DNA of 5,880 bases from contig JAKSCW010000511.1 in the NCBI GenBank assembly GCA_022360375.1, forward strand, positions 1 through 5,880. Direction: 5' to 3'. The notes below the pieces were generated by a model. That model made no database searches and was not told the DNA's origin. It worked only from the letters and a program-made list of their open reading frames with translations. The position numbers and the translations under genes were made by a program. Of this stretch, positions 1 to 5,745 are shown one piece after another. Every line of letters begins with the position of its first letter. The stretch's first letter is position 1. The DNA comes from Balneolales bacterium. Lineage in GTDB: Bacteria; Bacteroidota; Rhodothermia; Balneolales; Balneolaceae.

Positions 1-1647
1 GATCTTTCAGATAAACAAAGGGTTTCAGCGAGTTTCTTTTGGGGCAAAAATGTCCTTGATTTTCTTTCTGTTGATGAAGATTTAAGGACTGCAGATTTTC
101 AATATCACGAAATTGAGCATTGGGGGGTAAATGCTTCCTGGAGTGCACGCTGGAATAATCGTTGGAGCACCTCCGTAATAATCTCAAATTCTGCGTACAA
201 ACTTAATTATGAATATCTGTATCAACGGGAGATCATTCCTGACGAGGAAGAAGAGGGAATTATCGATAAAGCGTGGTTAAAAGATGAAGATGAGGAAGAT
301 GACGGAGAGGGGGACGAAGACGAAGAAGACAATGAAAATGAGGGAGATGAAGACGAAGATATGGAAGAAAATGAAGAGGATTTGGAAGACCCGAATGAAG
401 GCGATGGGTTTTTTGACGATCGTTTTGAAGACGCTCCGGATTCTCTTCAGGATAGAGGTTCGTGGAACAATTCCTTGAATTATACAGAAATAAAGGTGGT
501 ACAATCGTTGTCACTCCAAAATGCCAACCTCGATTTGGGGTTTCAATACAACCATCTGGAAATAAAGTATGCACTCAGGGAAGAAAATTTATTTGATGAG
601 GATAAAGTTCAGGCTTTCTATGAAAAGGGAAGTAGTTTTGCGTTGTTTTCTGATTTTTCTTTAGGCCGGGGTTATTCCTATAGTATCGATATTGGCTCAA
701 GGGTAAATTATTTCGAATTTGTAGATGTATTTACGATCGATCCGCAGTTTTCCGGAAGCTATTCCCCAACGAATTGGTTTACTCTGAAAGCAAGTGGAGG
801 AACCTACCACCAGTTGATAAGGACATTGAGGGATTTCGAGAATAGTATTTCTAACACCTCGGAAGAGATCTGGTTTGTTTCAGATGCGGAGGAAATCCCC
901 GTGATAAAAAATCAGCAACTAAATGCAGGTTTTTTGATACAACACCGCGGCTGGCTATTTGATGTGGAAGCATATACTAAAAAATTGACGGGTCTGAGCA
1001 CATTCAATTATAGCTTTGGAAGCGCATCAATCGACGATTATGAAGAAGGTGAAGAAACCATCCGTGGAGTTGATGTGCTGTTGAGAAAACGATTTGCCCG
1101 ACATCGAAGCTGGGTGTCCTATTCATACAGTAAATCTGAAAGCTTTTTTGAAGATATTTCAGATGATCCGTTTCCATCAAGCCTGGACCAACCTCACAAG
1201 CTTACCATTTCACAAAGCTACAGCACCCCAAAATTTGAGGTTTCTCTGGGTTGGACCGTTAAATCGGGGATACCTTATACGGCTCCGGTATCTGATGAAG
1301 CCGAGAGAGTTATTACGATTATTGCCGAGGATGACAATGATGCAGATAATTTAGAGGAGCAGTACTATGCAATACAGTATGATGGAATAAACAATAGGCG
1401 CCTACCTGTTTATCACAGATTGGATGCATCCTTCTGGTTTTTCTTTTCAGGAAGATCACCATCTGGTTTCAATGGAAAGCTGGGTATTTCCATGCTCAAT
1501 ATTTTGAATCAGCAAAATGTACACACAAGAAACTTTTTCGTGGATGATGATCCTGATATCGAAGAAAATGATTTCGTAGAAGTATTCAGAGAAGAGAGAT
1601 ACCTGCTTGGGTTTACTCCAAATATTACGCTTAGCCTTAGGTTCTAA
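1..1647 (+). CDS. TonB-dependent outer-membrane receptor, C-terminal beta-barrel part (5' end outside window)
   Basis: The frame is open from base 1, so this is the last 548 residues of a longer protein; the plug domain and signal peptide lie upstream. The visible part has alternating aromatic/polar beta-strands typical of a 22-strand barrel. Family landmarks are the segment IDPQFSGSYSPTNWFTLKAS followed by GTYHQ, the motif GVDVLLRKR, the YSYSKSE strand, LDQPHKL, SGIPYTAP, and a final strand ending FTPNITLSLRF with the C-terminal Phe needed for barrel assembly. Such receptors take up siderophores, metal chelates, vitamins or glycans using TonB energy; the substrate cannot be read from this part. 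Residues 95-135 form a very acidic loop (separate entry), and smaller acidic patches follow near residues 440-453 and 515-525. The in-frame ATG at 361 lies inside that loop and is not a plausible start. The family call is firm; the ligand is unknown. Confidence 0.88.
   Translation, partial: DLSDKQRVSASFFWGKNVLDFLSVDEDLRTADFQYHEIEHWGVNASWSARWNNRWSTSVIISNSAYKLNYEYLYQREIIPDEEEEGIIDKAWLKDEDEEDDGEGDEDEEDNENEGDEDEDMEENEEDLEDPNEGDGFFDDRFEDAPDSLQDRGSWNNSLNYTEIKVVQSLSLQNANLDLGFQYNHLEIKYALREENLFDEDKVQAFYEKGSSFALFSDFSLGRGYSYSIDIGSRVNYFEFVDVFTIDPQFSGSYSPTNWFTLKASGGTYHQLIRTLRDFENSISNTSEEIWFVSDAEEIPVIKNQQLNAGFLIQHRGWLFDVEAYTKKLTGLSTFNYSFGSASIDDYEEGEETIRGVDVLLRKRFARHRSWVSYSYSKSESFFEDISDDPFPSSLDQPHKLTISQSYSTPKFEVSLGWTVKSGIPYTAPVSDEAERVITIIAEDDNDADNLEEQYYAIQYDGINNRRLPVYHRLDASFWFFFSGRSPSGFNGKLGISMLNILNQQNVHTRNFFVDDDPDIEENDFVEVFREERYLLGFTPNITLSLRF
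283..420 (+). other. Acidic Asp/Glu-rich low-complexity loop of the receptor, encoded by a GA-rich tract
   Basis: Residues 95-135 of the visible receptor fragment contain 30 Asp or Glu out of 41, with only Gly, Asn, Met, Leu and Pro between them and no basic residue. The segment lies after strand-like residues 55-74 and before strand-like residues 158-172. Those strands are joined on their far sides by short turns (WNNRW near residue 53, LQNANL near residue 174). Short turns are normally periplasmic in this family, so the acidic stretch should be an extracellular loop. At DNA level, 283-360 is 85% purine on the plus strand (66 of 78), made mostly of gat, gac, gaa and gag codons. Binding of cations or basic ligands is an inference. 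Confidence 0.8.
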
Positions 1648-1681
1648 CCGGCACTTTGGCGAAATAAATTTCAGCTGGCTC

Positions 1682-1712
1682 TTTTAATTATTAACTATTT
1701 CTAATATATTTG
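1682..1712 (+). promoter_or_regulatory. Probable Bacteroidota-type promoter of the response regulator
   Basis: TATATTTG at 1705-1712 is an exact match to the Bacteroidota -7 consensus TAnnTTTG. TTTT at 1682-1685, exactly 19 nt upstream, matches three of four bases of the -33 box TTTG. Transcription would start near 1718-1720, giving a leader of about 30 nt. I see no convincing terminator between the receptor stop and this promoter, so some read-through from the receptor gene is possible. Confidence 0.6.
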
Positions 1713-1733
1713 CGTTAGAAAATTTTAATATTC

Positions 1734-1740
1734 AAGAGGT
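1734..1740 (+). promoter_or_regulatory. Ribosome binding site of the response regulator
   Basis: AAGAGGT ends 9 nt before the ATG at 1750. It resembles the anti-16S Shine-Dalgarno core and supports that ATG as the start. It is one of only two clear Shine-Dalgarno-like sites in the window. Confidence 0.5.
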
Positions 1741-1749
1741 CAGAGAGTA

Positions 1750-2148
1750 ATGAGTGCAAATCCCTCACAAGTAATGATCGTAGAAGACGATCTGCTTTTA
1801 TTAATGGTGGAAGAAAGGTTAGTAAAAAACCTGGGTTACGAAGTGGTAGCAAAGGCAAGCGAAGGTGGCTTGGCATTACGTCTTTTCAGAGAATTTAATC
1901 CTGATTTATTGCTGTTGGATATCAATATTCGCGGTGAACTTACAGGAATTGATATCGCCCGGCAGCTACGAAAAGAAGGAAGCACGGTTCCTATCATATT
2001 TCTTTCCGGGGAAAATGATCATCACCTGGTTGCAGAAGCGAAGCAAGTTGGGGTAGTTGATTACCTGCTAAAACCGATTACGCCTGCCGGCTTAAAAAAC
2101 TCCCTCGAAAAGGCGTCACGACTTGCTGAAACGGTTAACGCTGCTTAA
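1750..2148 (+). CDS. Single-domain response regulator (CheY-like receiver)
   Basis: The 132-residue product is a single receiver domain with no output domain. All signature residues are present: the acidic pair D13/D14 after the first beta-strand, the phosphoacceptor D57 in LLLLDINIRGELTG, S86 at the Thr/Ser switch position (IIFLSGEND), the aromatic Y105, and K108 followed by P109. The segment DINIRGELTGIDIARQLR is characteristic of a receiver subfamily often found in hybrid or LytTR-type systems. It should be a cytoplasmic phosphorelay or stand-alone signalling protein that acts by protein-protein contact. No histidine kinase, phosphotransferase or partner lies beside it: the upstream neighbour is a receptor gene and the downstream gene is convergent. 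It has its own promoter and terminator, so it is probably a monocistronic orphan. The family is clear; the pathway cannot be inferred. Confidence 0.93.
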   Translation: MSANPSQVMIVEDDLLLLMVEERLVKNLGYEVVAKASEGGLALRLFREFNPDLLLLDINIRGELTGIDIARQLRKEGSTVPIIFLSGENDHHLVAEAKQVGVVDYLLKPITPAGLKNSLEKASRLAETVNAA

Positions 2149-2172
2149 GAGATTATTGATACCATAACCTAT

Positions 2173-2208
2173 AAGATGAAGTAGCTTGAACCGCTATTTC
2201 ATCTTTTT
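2173..2208 (+). terminator. Intrinsic terminator of the response regulator, partly shared with the convergent gene
   Basis: The arms AAGATGAAGTAGC (2173-2185) and GCTATTTCATCTT (2193-2205) form a 13-bp stem with one G-U pair and a 7-nt loop, followed by a T-run at 2204-2208. The run overlaps the stop codon (2207-2209) of the minus-strand reductase gene. On the minus strand the wobble position becomes a C-A mismatch and the T-run is interrupted, so the hairpin is best built for plus-strand transcripts but may also end the convergent operon. Confidence 0.8.
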
Positions 2209-3199
2209 ATGGATGCCGTATAACTACCCTTCCCTTCTGGTTTCCTTCTAAAATTGAATCTATTTCCAAATCAATGTCTTGGATGGAAACTTCTCGGTAA
2301 TAATTCTCAGGCAACTTGTGCAAAGGTAATTCCGAGGCCACTTTCCATATATCTTTTCTGATTGTCCAATCACAAAAAGCAGAGTCTATCCCTAACAGGG
2401 AAACGCCCCGCAAAATGAAGGGTAAAACATTAGTATTCAACTCAATACCTAATACATTGCCACAGCAAGCCACTGCTCCTTTTGGGTAAATTTGTTTGAG
2501 TGTGGAATCAAGAATAGGGCCACCTACTGTTTCTATTGCTCCCGCCCACCTCCTGGGAAACAATGGTTTTGGAGAAGAATTCGTCGCCAATTCGCTCGAA
2601 GAAATTATCTTACCAGCACCAAGCGCGGTCAGGAAAGTGGAAACTCCTGGTTTATGAGAAGCAGCAATTACTTCATATCCTGAATGACTCAAAGCGAATA
2701 CCGCAAAAGACCCCACTCCGCCCGTTGCACCGGTAACTAAAACTGGTCCCGATTCTGGTTCTATACCTACTTGCTTTAGCCGGTGAATTCCATACAATGC
2801 AGTAAACCCAGCGGTTCCAATAATCATGGATTGTTCGAGAGACAATGGCTTTGGAAGCCCAACAACCCAGGAAACCGGCACTTTAATTAATGCCCCAAAA
2901 CCACCAAAAGTGTTGGTGCCTAAGTCGTTACCGGTTACAACCACCTGGTCACCCGGGAGAAAGGTTCCGGATGTATCTGAAACGACGATTCCTGCTGCGT
3001 CTATTCCAGGTATATGAGGATAACTTCGGGTCACGTTGTTTAATCCACGGGCAGAAAGAGCATCTTTGTAGTTCAGGGAAGAAAACTGAACCTGAATGGT
3101 TACTTCGTTACCGGGCAGAACAGTGGCGGGAAGTTCCTTGTAAGAAGCTGAAATATGCTTTGATTCTTCTTCAATATAGTATGCCCAAAATGAATCCAT
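2207..3199 (-). CDS. acuI: YhdH/YhfP-family medium-chain reductase (acryloyl-CoA reductase type)
   Basis: The 330-residue zinc-free medium-chain dehydrogenase/reductase closely follows the E. coli YhdH (AcuI) pattern: SSLNYKDAL (40-48), PGIDAAG (64-70), IIGTAGFTA (126-134), the Rossmann NADPH loop VTGATGGVGS (155-164), WAGAIETVGG (218-227), ACCGN (244-248) and VLPFILRGV. Length matches the family (about 325). Characterised members reduce acryloyl-CoA to propionyl-CoA with NADPH in the cytoplasm, in 3-hydroxypropionate or DMSP catabolism or to detoxify the acrylyl thioester. Related YhfP-type proteins are annotated only as quinone oxidoreductases, so the substrate here is uncertain. ATG 3199 is supported by AGGGAA 8 nt upstream. 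The gene follows the dehydrogenase gene by 3 nt, so the two are probably co-transcribed and translationally coupled. Its stop codon sits within the shared terminator. Confidence 0.92.
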   Translation of the reverse strand: MDSFWAYYIEEESKHISASYKELPATVLPGNEVTIQVQFSSLNYKDALSARGLNNVTRSYPHIPGIDAAGIVVSDTSGTFLPGDQVVVTGNDLGTNTFGGFGALIKVPVSWVVGLPKPLSLEQSMIIGTAGFTALYGIHRLKQVGIEPESGPVLVTGATGGVGSFAVFALSHSGYEVIAASHKPGVSTFLTALGAGKIISSSELATNSSPKPLFPRRWAGAIETVGGPILDSTLKQIYPKGAVACCGNVLGIELNTNVLPFILRGVSLLGIDSAFCDWTIRKDIWKVASELPLHKLPENYYREVSIQDIDLEIDSILEGNQKGRVVIRHP

Positions 3200-3202
3200 T
3201 AG

Positions 3203-4012
3203 CTATTTTCCCTGAAATGTGTTCATCGAGGAATATACATTCAGCACTTTATCGGCAATAAAGTCATAAAGCGGAGCAGGTAACAATCCCCGAATAAAAG
3301 TGGTGAACTTGACTAGTACCGGCGCACGAAGTGTTCTTCGCTCTCTCTTAATGTAATCGATAATTCTATTTGTAATACGTTCCGGATCAAGCAGGGGCAA
3401 AAGTCTTGGAGGGGTAACACCCGCAAACATTTTAGTTCCTATATAACCCGGCATAACATTGAGAAACTTGATTCCCGGGTGCGTTCGCCGGACTTCCAGG
3501 CGTAAAGATTCTACCCAACCAACGGCAGCCCACTTGCTTGCCACATATACAACCATACCAGGGTTGGGTGTTAACCCTGCAGAAGAGGTTATTGCTATGA
3601 TATGCCCGGAATTGCGTTCCATCATAGAAGGAAGAAAAGCATTTGTAACATACATAAAAGCAAGTGTATTCACTCCCATGGTACGTTGGATGTCCTGAAC
3701 ACTGTGCTCATGAAAAGGTTTGCCTACTATAATTCCGGCATTATTGAATAGAATATCAACGTTCCCATACTCGGTTAACACTTTTTCGGCGTTCGTTTTA
3801 ACTGCCTCAGGATCAGATACATCCACAGTAGCAGCACTCACTGAAAAACTAAGCGACGTTAGTGTATCAACAGCAGATTGAATGGATTCTTTATTTATAT
3901 CCCAAATAATGAGATGTCTGGCACCTTCCTGGAGCGATTTCTTACCCATCAAAAAACCGATCCCTTCCGCTCCACCAGTAACAAGTACAGTTTTATCTTT
4001 AAAAGTAGCCAT
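3203..4012 (-). CDS. Short-chain dehydrogenase/reductase (classical SDR)
   Basis: This is a 269-residue classical SDR. Visible landmarks are the cofactor loop TGGAEGIG (12-19), D38 at the end of the second beta-strand (suggesting NAD(H) rather than NADP(H)), NNAG (90-93), and a complete catalytic tetrad N115, S143, Y156, K160 (YVASK). The PG motif follows at 188-189. After the core there is a C-terminal extension (about 230-269) rich in hydrophobic and basic residues, LVKFTTFIRGLLP then MNTFQGK. It resembles the tail of SDR16C-type enzymes (retinol or hydroxysteroid dehydrogenase-like) and could make contact with membrane lipid; this is an inference. The expected reaction is alcohol/carbonyl interconversion on a lipophilic or acyl substrate, not identified. 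It is the first gene of a two-gene operon with the acuI-like reductase. The ATG at 4012 has no Shine-Dalgarno sequence but fits the N-terminus expected before TVLVTGG. Confidence 0.92.
   Translation of the reverse strand: MATFKDKTVLVTGGAEGIGFLMGKKSLQEGARHLIIWDINKESIQSAVDTLTSLSFSVSAATVDVSDPEAVKTNAEKVLTEYGNVDILFNNAGIIVGKPFHEHSVQDIQRTMGVNTLAFMYVTNAFLPSMMERNSGHIIAITSSAGLTPNPGMVVYVASKWAAVGWVESLRLEVRRTHPGIKFLNVMPGYIGTKMFAGVTPPRLLPLLDPERITNRIIDYIKRERRTLRAPVLVKFTTFIRGLLPAPLYDFIADKVLNVYSSMNTFQGK
3208..3213 (-). promoter_or_regulatory. Ribosome binding site of the acuI-like gene, inside the upstream dehydrogenase gene
   Basis: Read on the minus strand, AGGGAA lies 8 nt before the ATG at 3199 and inside the last codons of the dehydrogenase gene. 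The junction reads TAG-CTA-ATG, which suits translational coupling or reinitiation. Confidence 0.5.
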
Positions 4013-4031
4013 GTTGTAAAAAGAGTTTAAG

Positions 4032-4062
4032 GAAAGCTAAACATATGCCTGCATTACTCAAA
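4032..4062 (-). promoter_or_regulatory. Candidate promoter of the SDR-acuI operon
   Basis: On the minus strand TTTG (4062-4059) is followed, after exactly 19 nt, by TAGCTTTC (4039-4032), one base from TAnnTTTG. Transcription would start near 4025, leaving a leader of about 13 nt. The TTTG lies in the left arm of the palindrome at 4057-4072. The elements are short, so the match could be chance; the mirrored arrangement on the other strand raises confidence. Confidence 0.45.
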
Positions 4063-4072
4063 AGAGTTTGAG
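4057..4072. repeat. Palindrome CTCAAA-AGAG-TTTGAG between divergent genes
   Basis: This is a perfect 6-bp inverted repeat around a 4-nt centre in the 101-nt gap between the dehydrogenase and the peptidase. Each arm contains the -33 TTTG of one of the two divergent candidate promoters. It has no T-run and is not a terminator. It could be an operator or simply the back-to-back -33 boxes. Confidence 0.55.
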
Positions 4073-4097
4073 AAACAAAAGCGGGGCAGTATTTTAG
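4067..4097 (+). promoter_or_regulatory. Candidate promoter of the M28 peptidase operon
   Basis: TTTG (4067-4070), exactly 19 nt, then TATTTTAG (4090-4097), one base from TAnnTTTG. The predicted start near 4103 gives an A-rich leader of about 11 nt without a Shine-Dalgarno sequence. The TTTG lies in the right arm of the palindrome at 4057-4072. Confidence 0.5.
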
Positions 4098-4113
4098 AAA
4101 AAAAAGTGCCAAA

Positions 4114-5736
4114 ATGAGAAAGATTTCAATTGTTTTAGGGCTCTTGGTATTAAACAACTGCACTACTCAGGACCCTGCTTATACTTCAGAAGAACTAATT
4201 ACTAAAGATGGGTTGCTTGCCCACATAGAAGAGCTTTCATCGGATGAATATATGGGACGTGGAACAGGCACAGAAGGGGAACAAATGTCTGTAAACTACC
4301 TGGTACAACAGTTAACGGAAATCGGGGCGACTTCAGGGGTTAGTGATGGGAGTTTTATCCAGCCATTTCCCTTACTTGGACAGAATACATCAAATCATAC
4401 GATGACCATTGGTTCCTATAATGCGGAGTTTTTTGAGGATTTTGTTGCTTTTCCAGCCGGAGAACAAGAAACCATTGATATAGAAAACGCTGAATTGCTA
4501 TACGTAGGCTATGGGATTCAAGCCCCGGAAGAGAACTGGGATGACTTCAAAGGAGTAGATGTTTCCGGAAAAATTTTAGTAATAAAAAACAGCGACCCCG
4601 AGTATGATGAAAACCTGTTTGGTGGCAAAGCCAGGCTGTATTATGGGCGTTGGTCCTACAAATATGAAAAAGCTAAAGAATTAGGAGCATTAGGAGCTAT
4701 CATTATCCATACGGATGAAACTGCCGGGTATGGTTGGAATGTAGTCTCCAACAGTTGGAGCAGGGAACAGTTTAATGTAAAAAGTACGGGGGAGAAATCT
4801 CCAACTGAGCTGAGTGCCTGGGTCACTTATGATGTTGGTAAGCGGCTGTTTCAAGAAGCCGGTTTAGATTTGGATGAAATGCTTATGGCTGCGGATGATC
4901 CCGGTTTTGAACCTGTGTTACTGGATGGAGTTCTATTGAACGCGAGTTTAAATGCGGAGTACCGTGAAATTAATTCCCAGAATGTAATTGGAGTGATTGA
5001 AGGTTCTGACCCGGAGTTAAAAGATGAATATTTAGTTCTTACCGCACATTTCGATCATCTGGGGGTTACCACGCCGGAAGATGGTGATTCGATAAATAAT
5101 GGTGCGGAAGATAATGCGGCTGGTGTTGGTGCTGTACTGGAATTGATGAGAGCTTTTAAAGCGGAGCAACAAAACCTTAAAAGAAGTGTGATTGCATTAC
5201 TGGTTTCAGCGGAAGAAGTAGGTTTACTGGGTTCGCAATATTGGGCGCAAAATCCAACTGTTGCTCCTTCCAAAGTGAGTGCAAATCTAAACCTCGACGG
5301 GATGAATGTATATGGATTAACAGAGGATATTGTAATTGTTGGGTATGGAAGAAACACCATTGGTGAATTGGTAGAGAAGCATGCAGCAGCAGATGGAAGA
5401 ACCGTGGTTGCAGACCCGAATCCTGAACTTGGATTGTTTTACCGGTCAGATCATTTCAGTTTAGCAAAGGTTGGAATACCGGCAATATTTCCAATTCCAG
5501 GCAGTAGTTTTATGGGAAAAGATGAAGCATTTTCACAAATGATTGACAGTGTTTCGAGTGCGAATTACCATAGTGTGAGAGATGAAATTAATGAATACTG
5601 GGATTTGAGCGGAGCCGAAAAAGATAGTCGCCTATTCTTTAAAGTAGGGGTAGACATTCTGAATGCCCGGGATTTGCAGGCCTGGTATCCCGGCGATGAA
5701 TTTGAAGCAATAAGAATTGAATCATTAAAACAATAA
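4114..5736 (+). CDS. Secreted M28-family zinc metallopeptidase with PA-like domain (probable lipoprotein)
   Basis: The 540-residue product has a basic N-terminus (MRK), a hydrophobic stretch and Cys16, suggesting a lipoprotein signal, although LNNC is a poor lipobox because Asn precedes the Cys. Residues about 125-255, including LLYVGYGI, VSGKILVI and YEKAKELGALGAIIIHTD, look like the protease-associated insert usual in this family. The M28 core carries every expected two-zinc ligand: H312 (with D314, AHFDHLG), D333 (NGAEDNAAG), E367 general base and E368 (SAEEVGLLGS), D395 (LNLDGMN) and H486 (YHSV). YRSDHFSLAKVGIPAIF (443-459) is also typical. It probably acts in the periplasm or at the membrane as an aminopeptidase or dipeptidase on peptide breakdown products; specificity is not evident. 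It is divergent from the dehydrogenase operon and followed after 9 nt by another lipoprotein gene. It appears intact and active. Confidence 0.93.
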   Translation: MRKISIVLGLLVLNNCTTQDPAYTSEELITKDGLLAHIEELSSDEYMGRGTGTEGEQMSVNYLVQQLTEIGATSGVSDGSFIQPFPLLGQNTSNHTMTIGSYNAEFFEDFVAFPAGEQETIDIENAELLYVGYGIQAPEENWDDFKGVDVSGKILVIKNSDPEYDENLFGGKARLYYGRWSYKYEKAKELGALGAIIIHTDETAGYGWNVVSNSWSREQFNVKSTGEKSPTELSAWVTYDVGKRLFQEAGLDLDEMLMAADDPGFEPVLLDGVLLNASLNAEYREINSQNVIGVIEGSDPELKDEYLVLTAHFDHLGVTTPEDGDSINNGAEDNAAGVGAVLELMRAFKAEQQNLKRSVIALLVSAEEVGLLGSQYWAQNPTVAPSKVSANLNLDGMNVYGLTEDIVIVGYGRNTIGELVEKHAAADGRTVVADPNPELGLFYRSDHFSLAKVGIPAIFPIPGSSFMGKDEAFSQMIDSVSSANYHSVRDEINEYWDLSGAEKDSRLFFKVGVDILNARDLQAWYPGDEFEAIRIESLKQ

Positions 5737-5745
5737 AATAGAACA

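Larger units (their letters stand above)
4019..4072. repeat. Direct repeat AAAAGAGTTT(A/G)AG, two copies 41 bp apart
   Basis: Copies at 4019-4031 and 4060-4072 match at 12 of 13 bases. The second overlaps the palindrome and the plus-strand -33 box; the first covers the predicted transcription start of the minus-strand operon. The 41-bp spacing is close to four helical turns, which would place two bound proteins on the same face. The sequence is AT-rich, so coincidence cannot be excluded. Confidence 0.35.

Noticed and set aside
260..574. Minus-strand open frames opposite the acidic tract (104 and 75 codons)
   Set aside because: They are the complement of the GA-rich repeat, giving Phe/Ile/Leu or His/Leu/Pro-rich low-complexity products with no family features.
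361..1647. A separate 428-residue gene starting at the ATG at 361
   Set aside because: The same frame is open to base 1 and the upstream part encodes barrel strands. The ATG lies within the acidic loop and has no start context of its own, so it is an internal Met.
1661..1672. Short inverted repeat GAAAT-AA-ATTTC after the receptor stop, as a terminator
   Set aside because: The stem is AT-rich with a 2-nt loop and no T-run directly after it, so it is too weak to call.
2890..3261. Plus-strand open frame of 123 codons opposite the SDR-acuI junction
   Set aside because: The opposite strand carries two clear enzyme genes with complete motifs; this translation is Pro/Arg/Cys-rich without any domain.
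4038..4045. Minus-strand TATGTTTA as the -7 box of the SDR operon
   Set aside because: It is also one base from consensus, but the nearest TTTG is only 13 nt away. The neighbouring TAGCTTTC has the correct 19-nt spacing.
5055..5360. Minus-strand open frame of 101 codons within the peptidase gene
   Set aside because: It is antisense to the conserved catalytic core of the M28 gene and shows no motif; a shadow frame.
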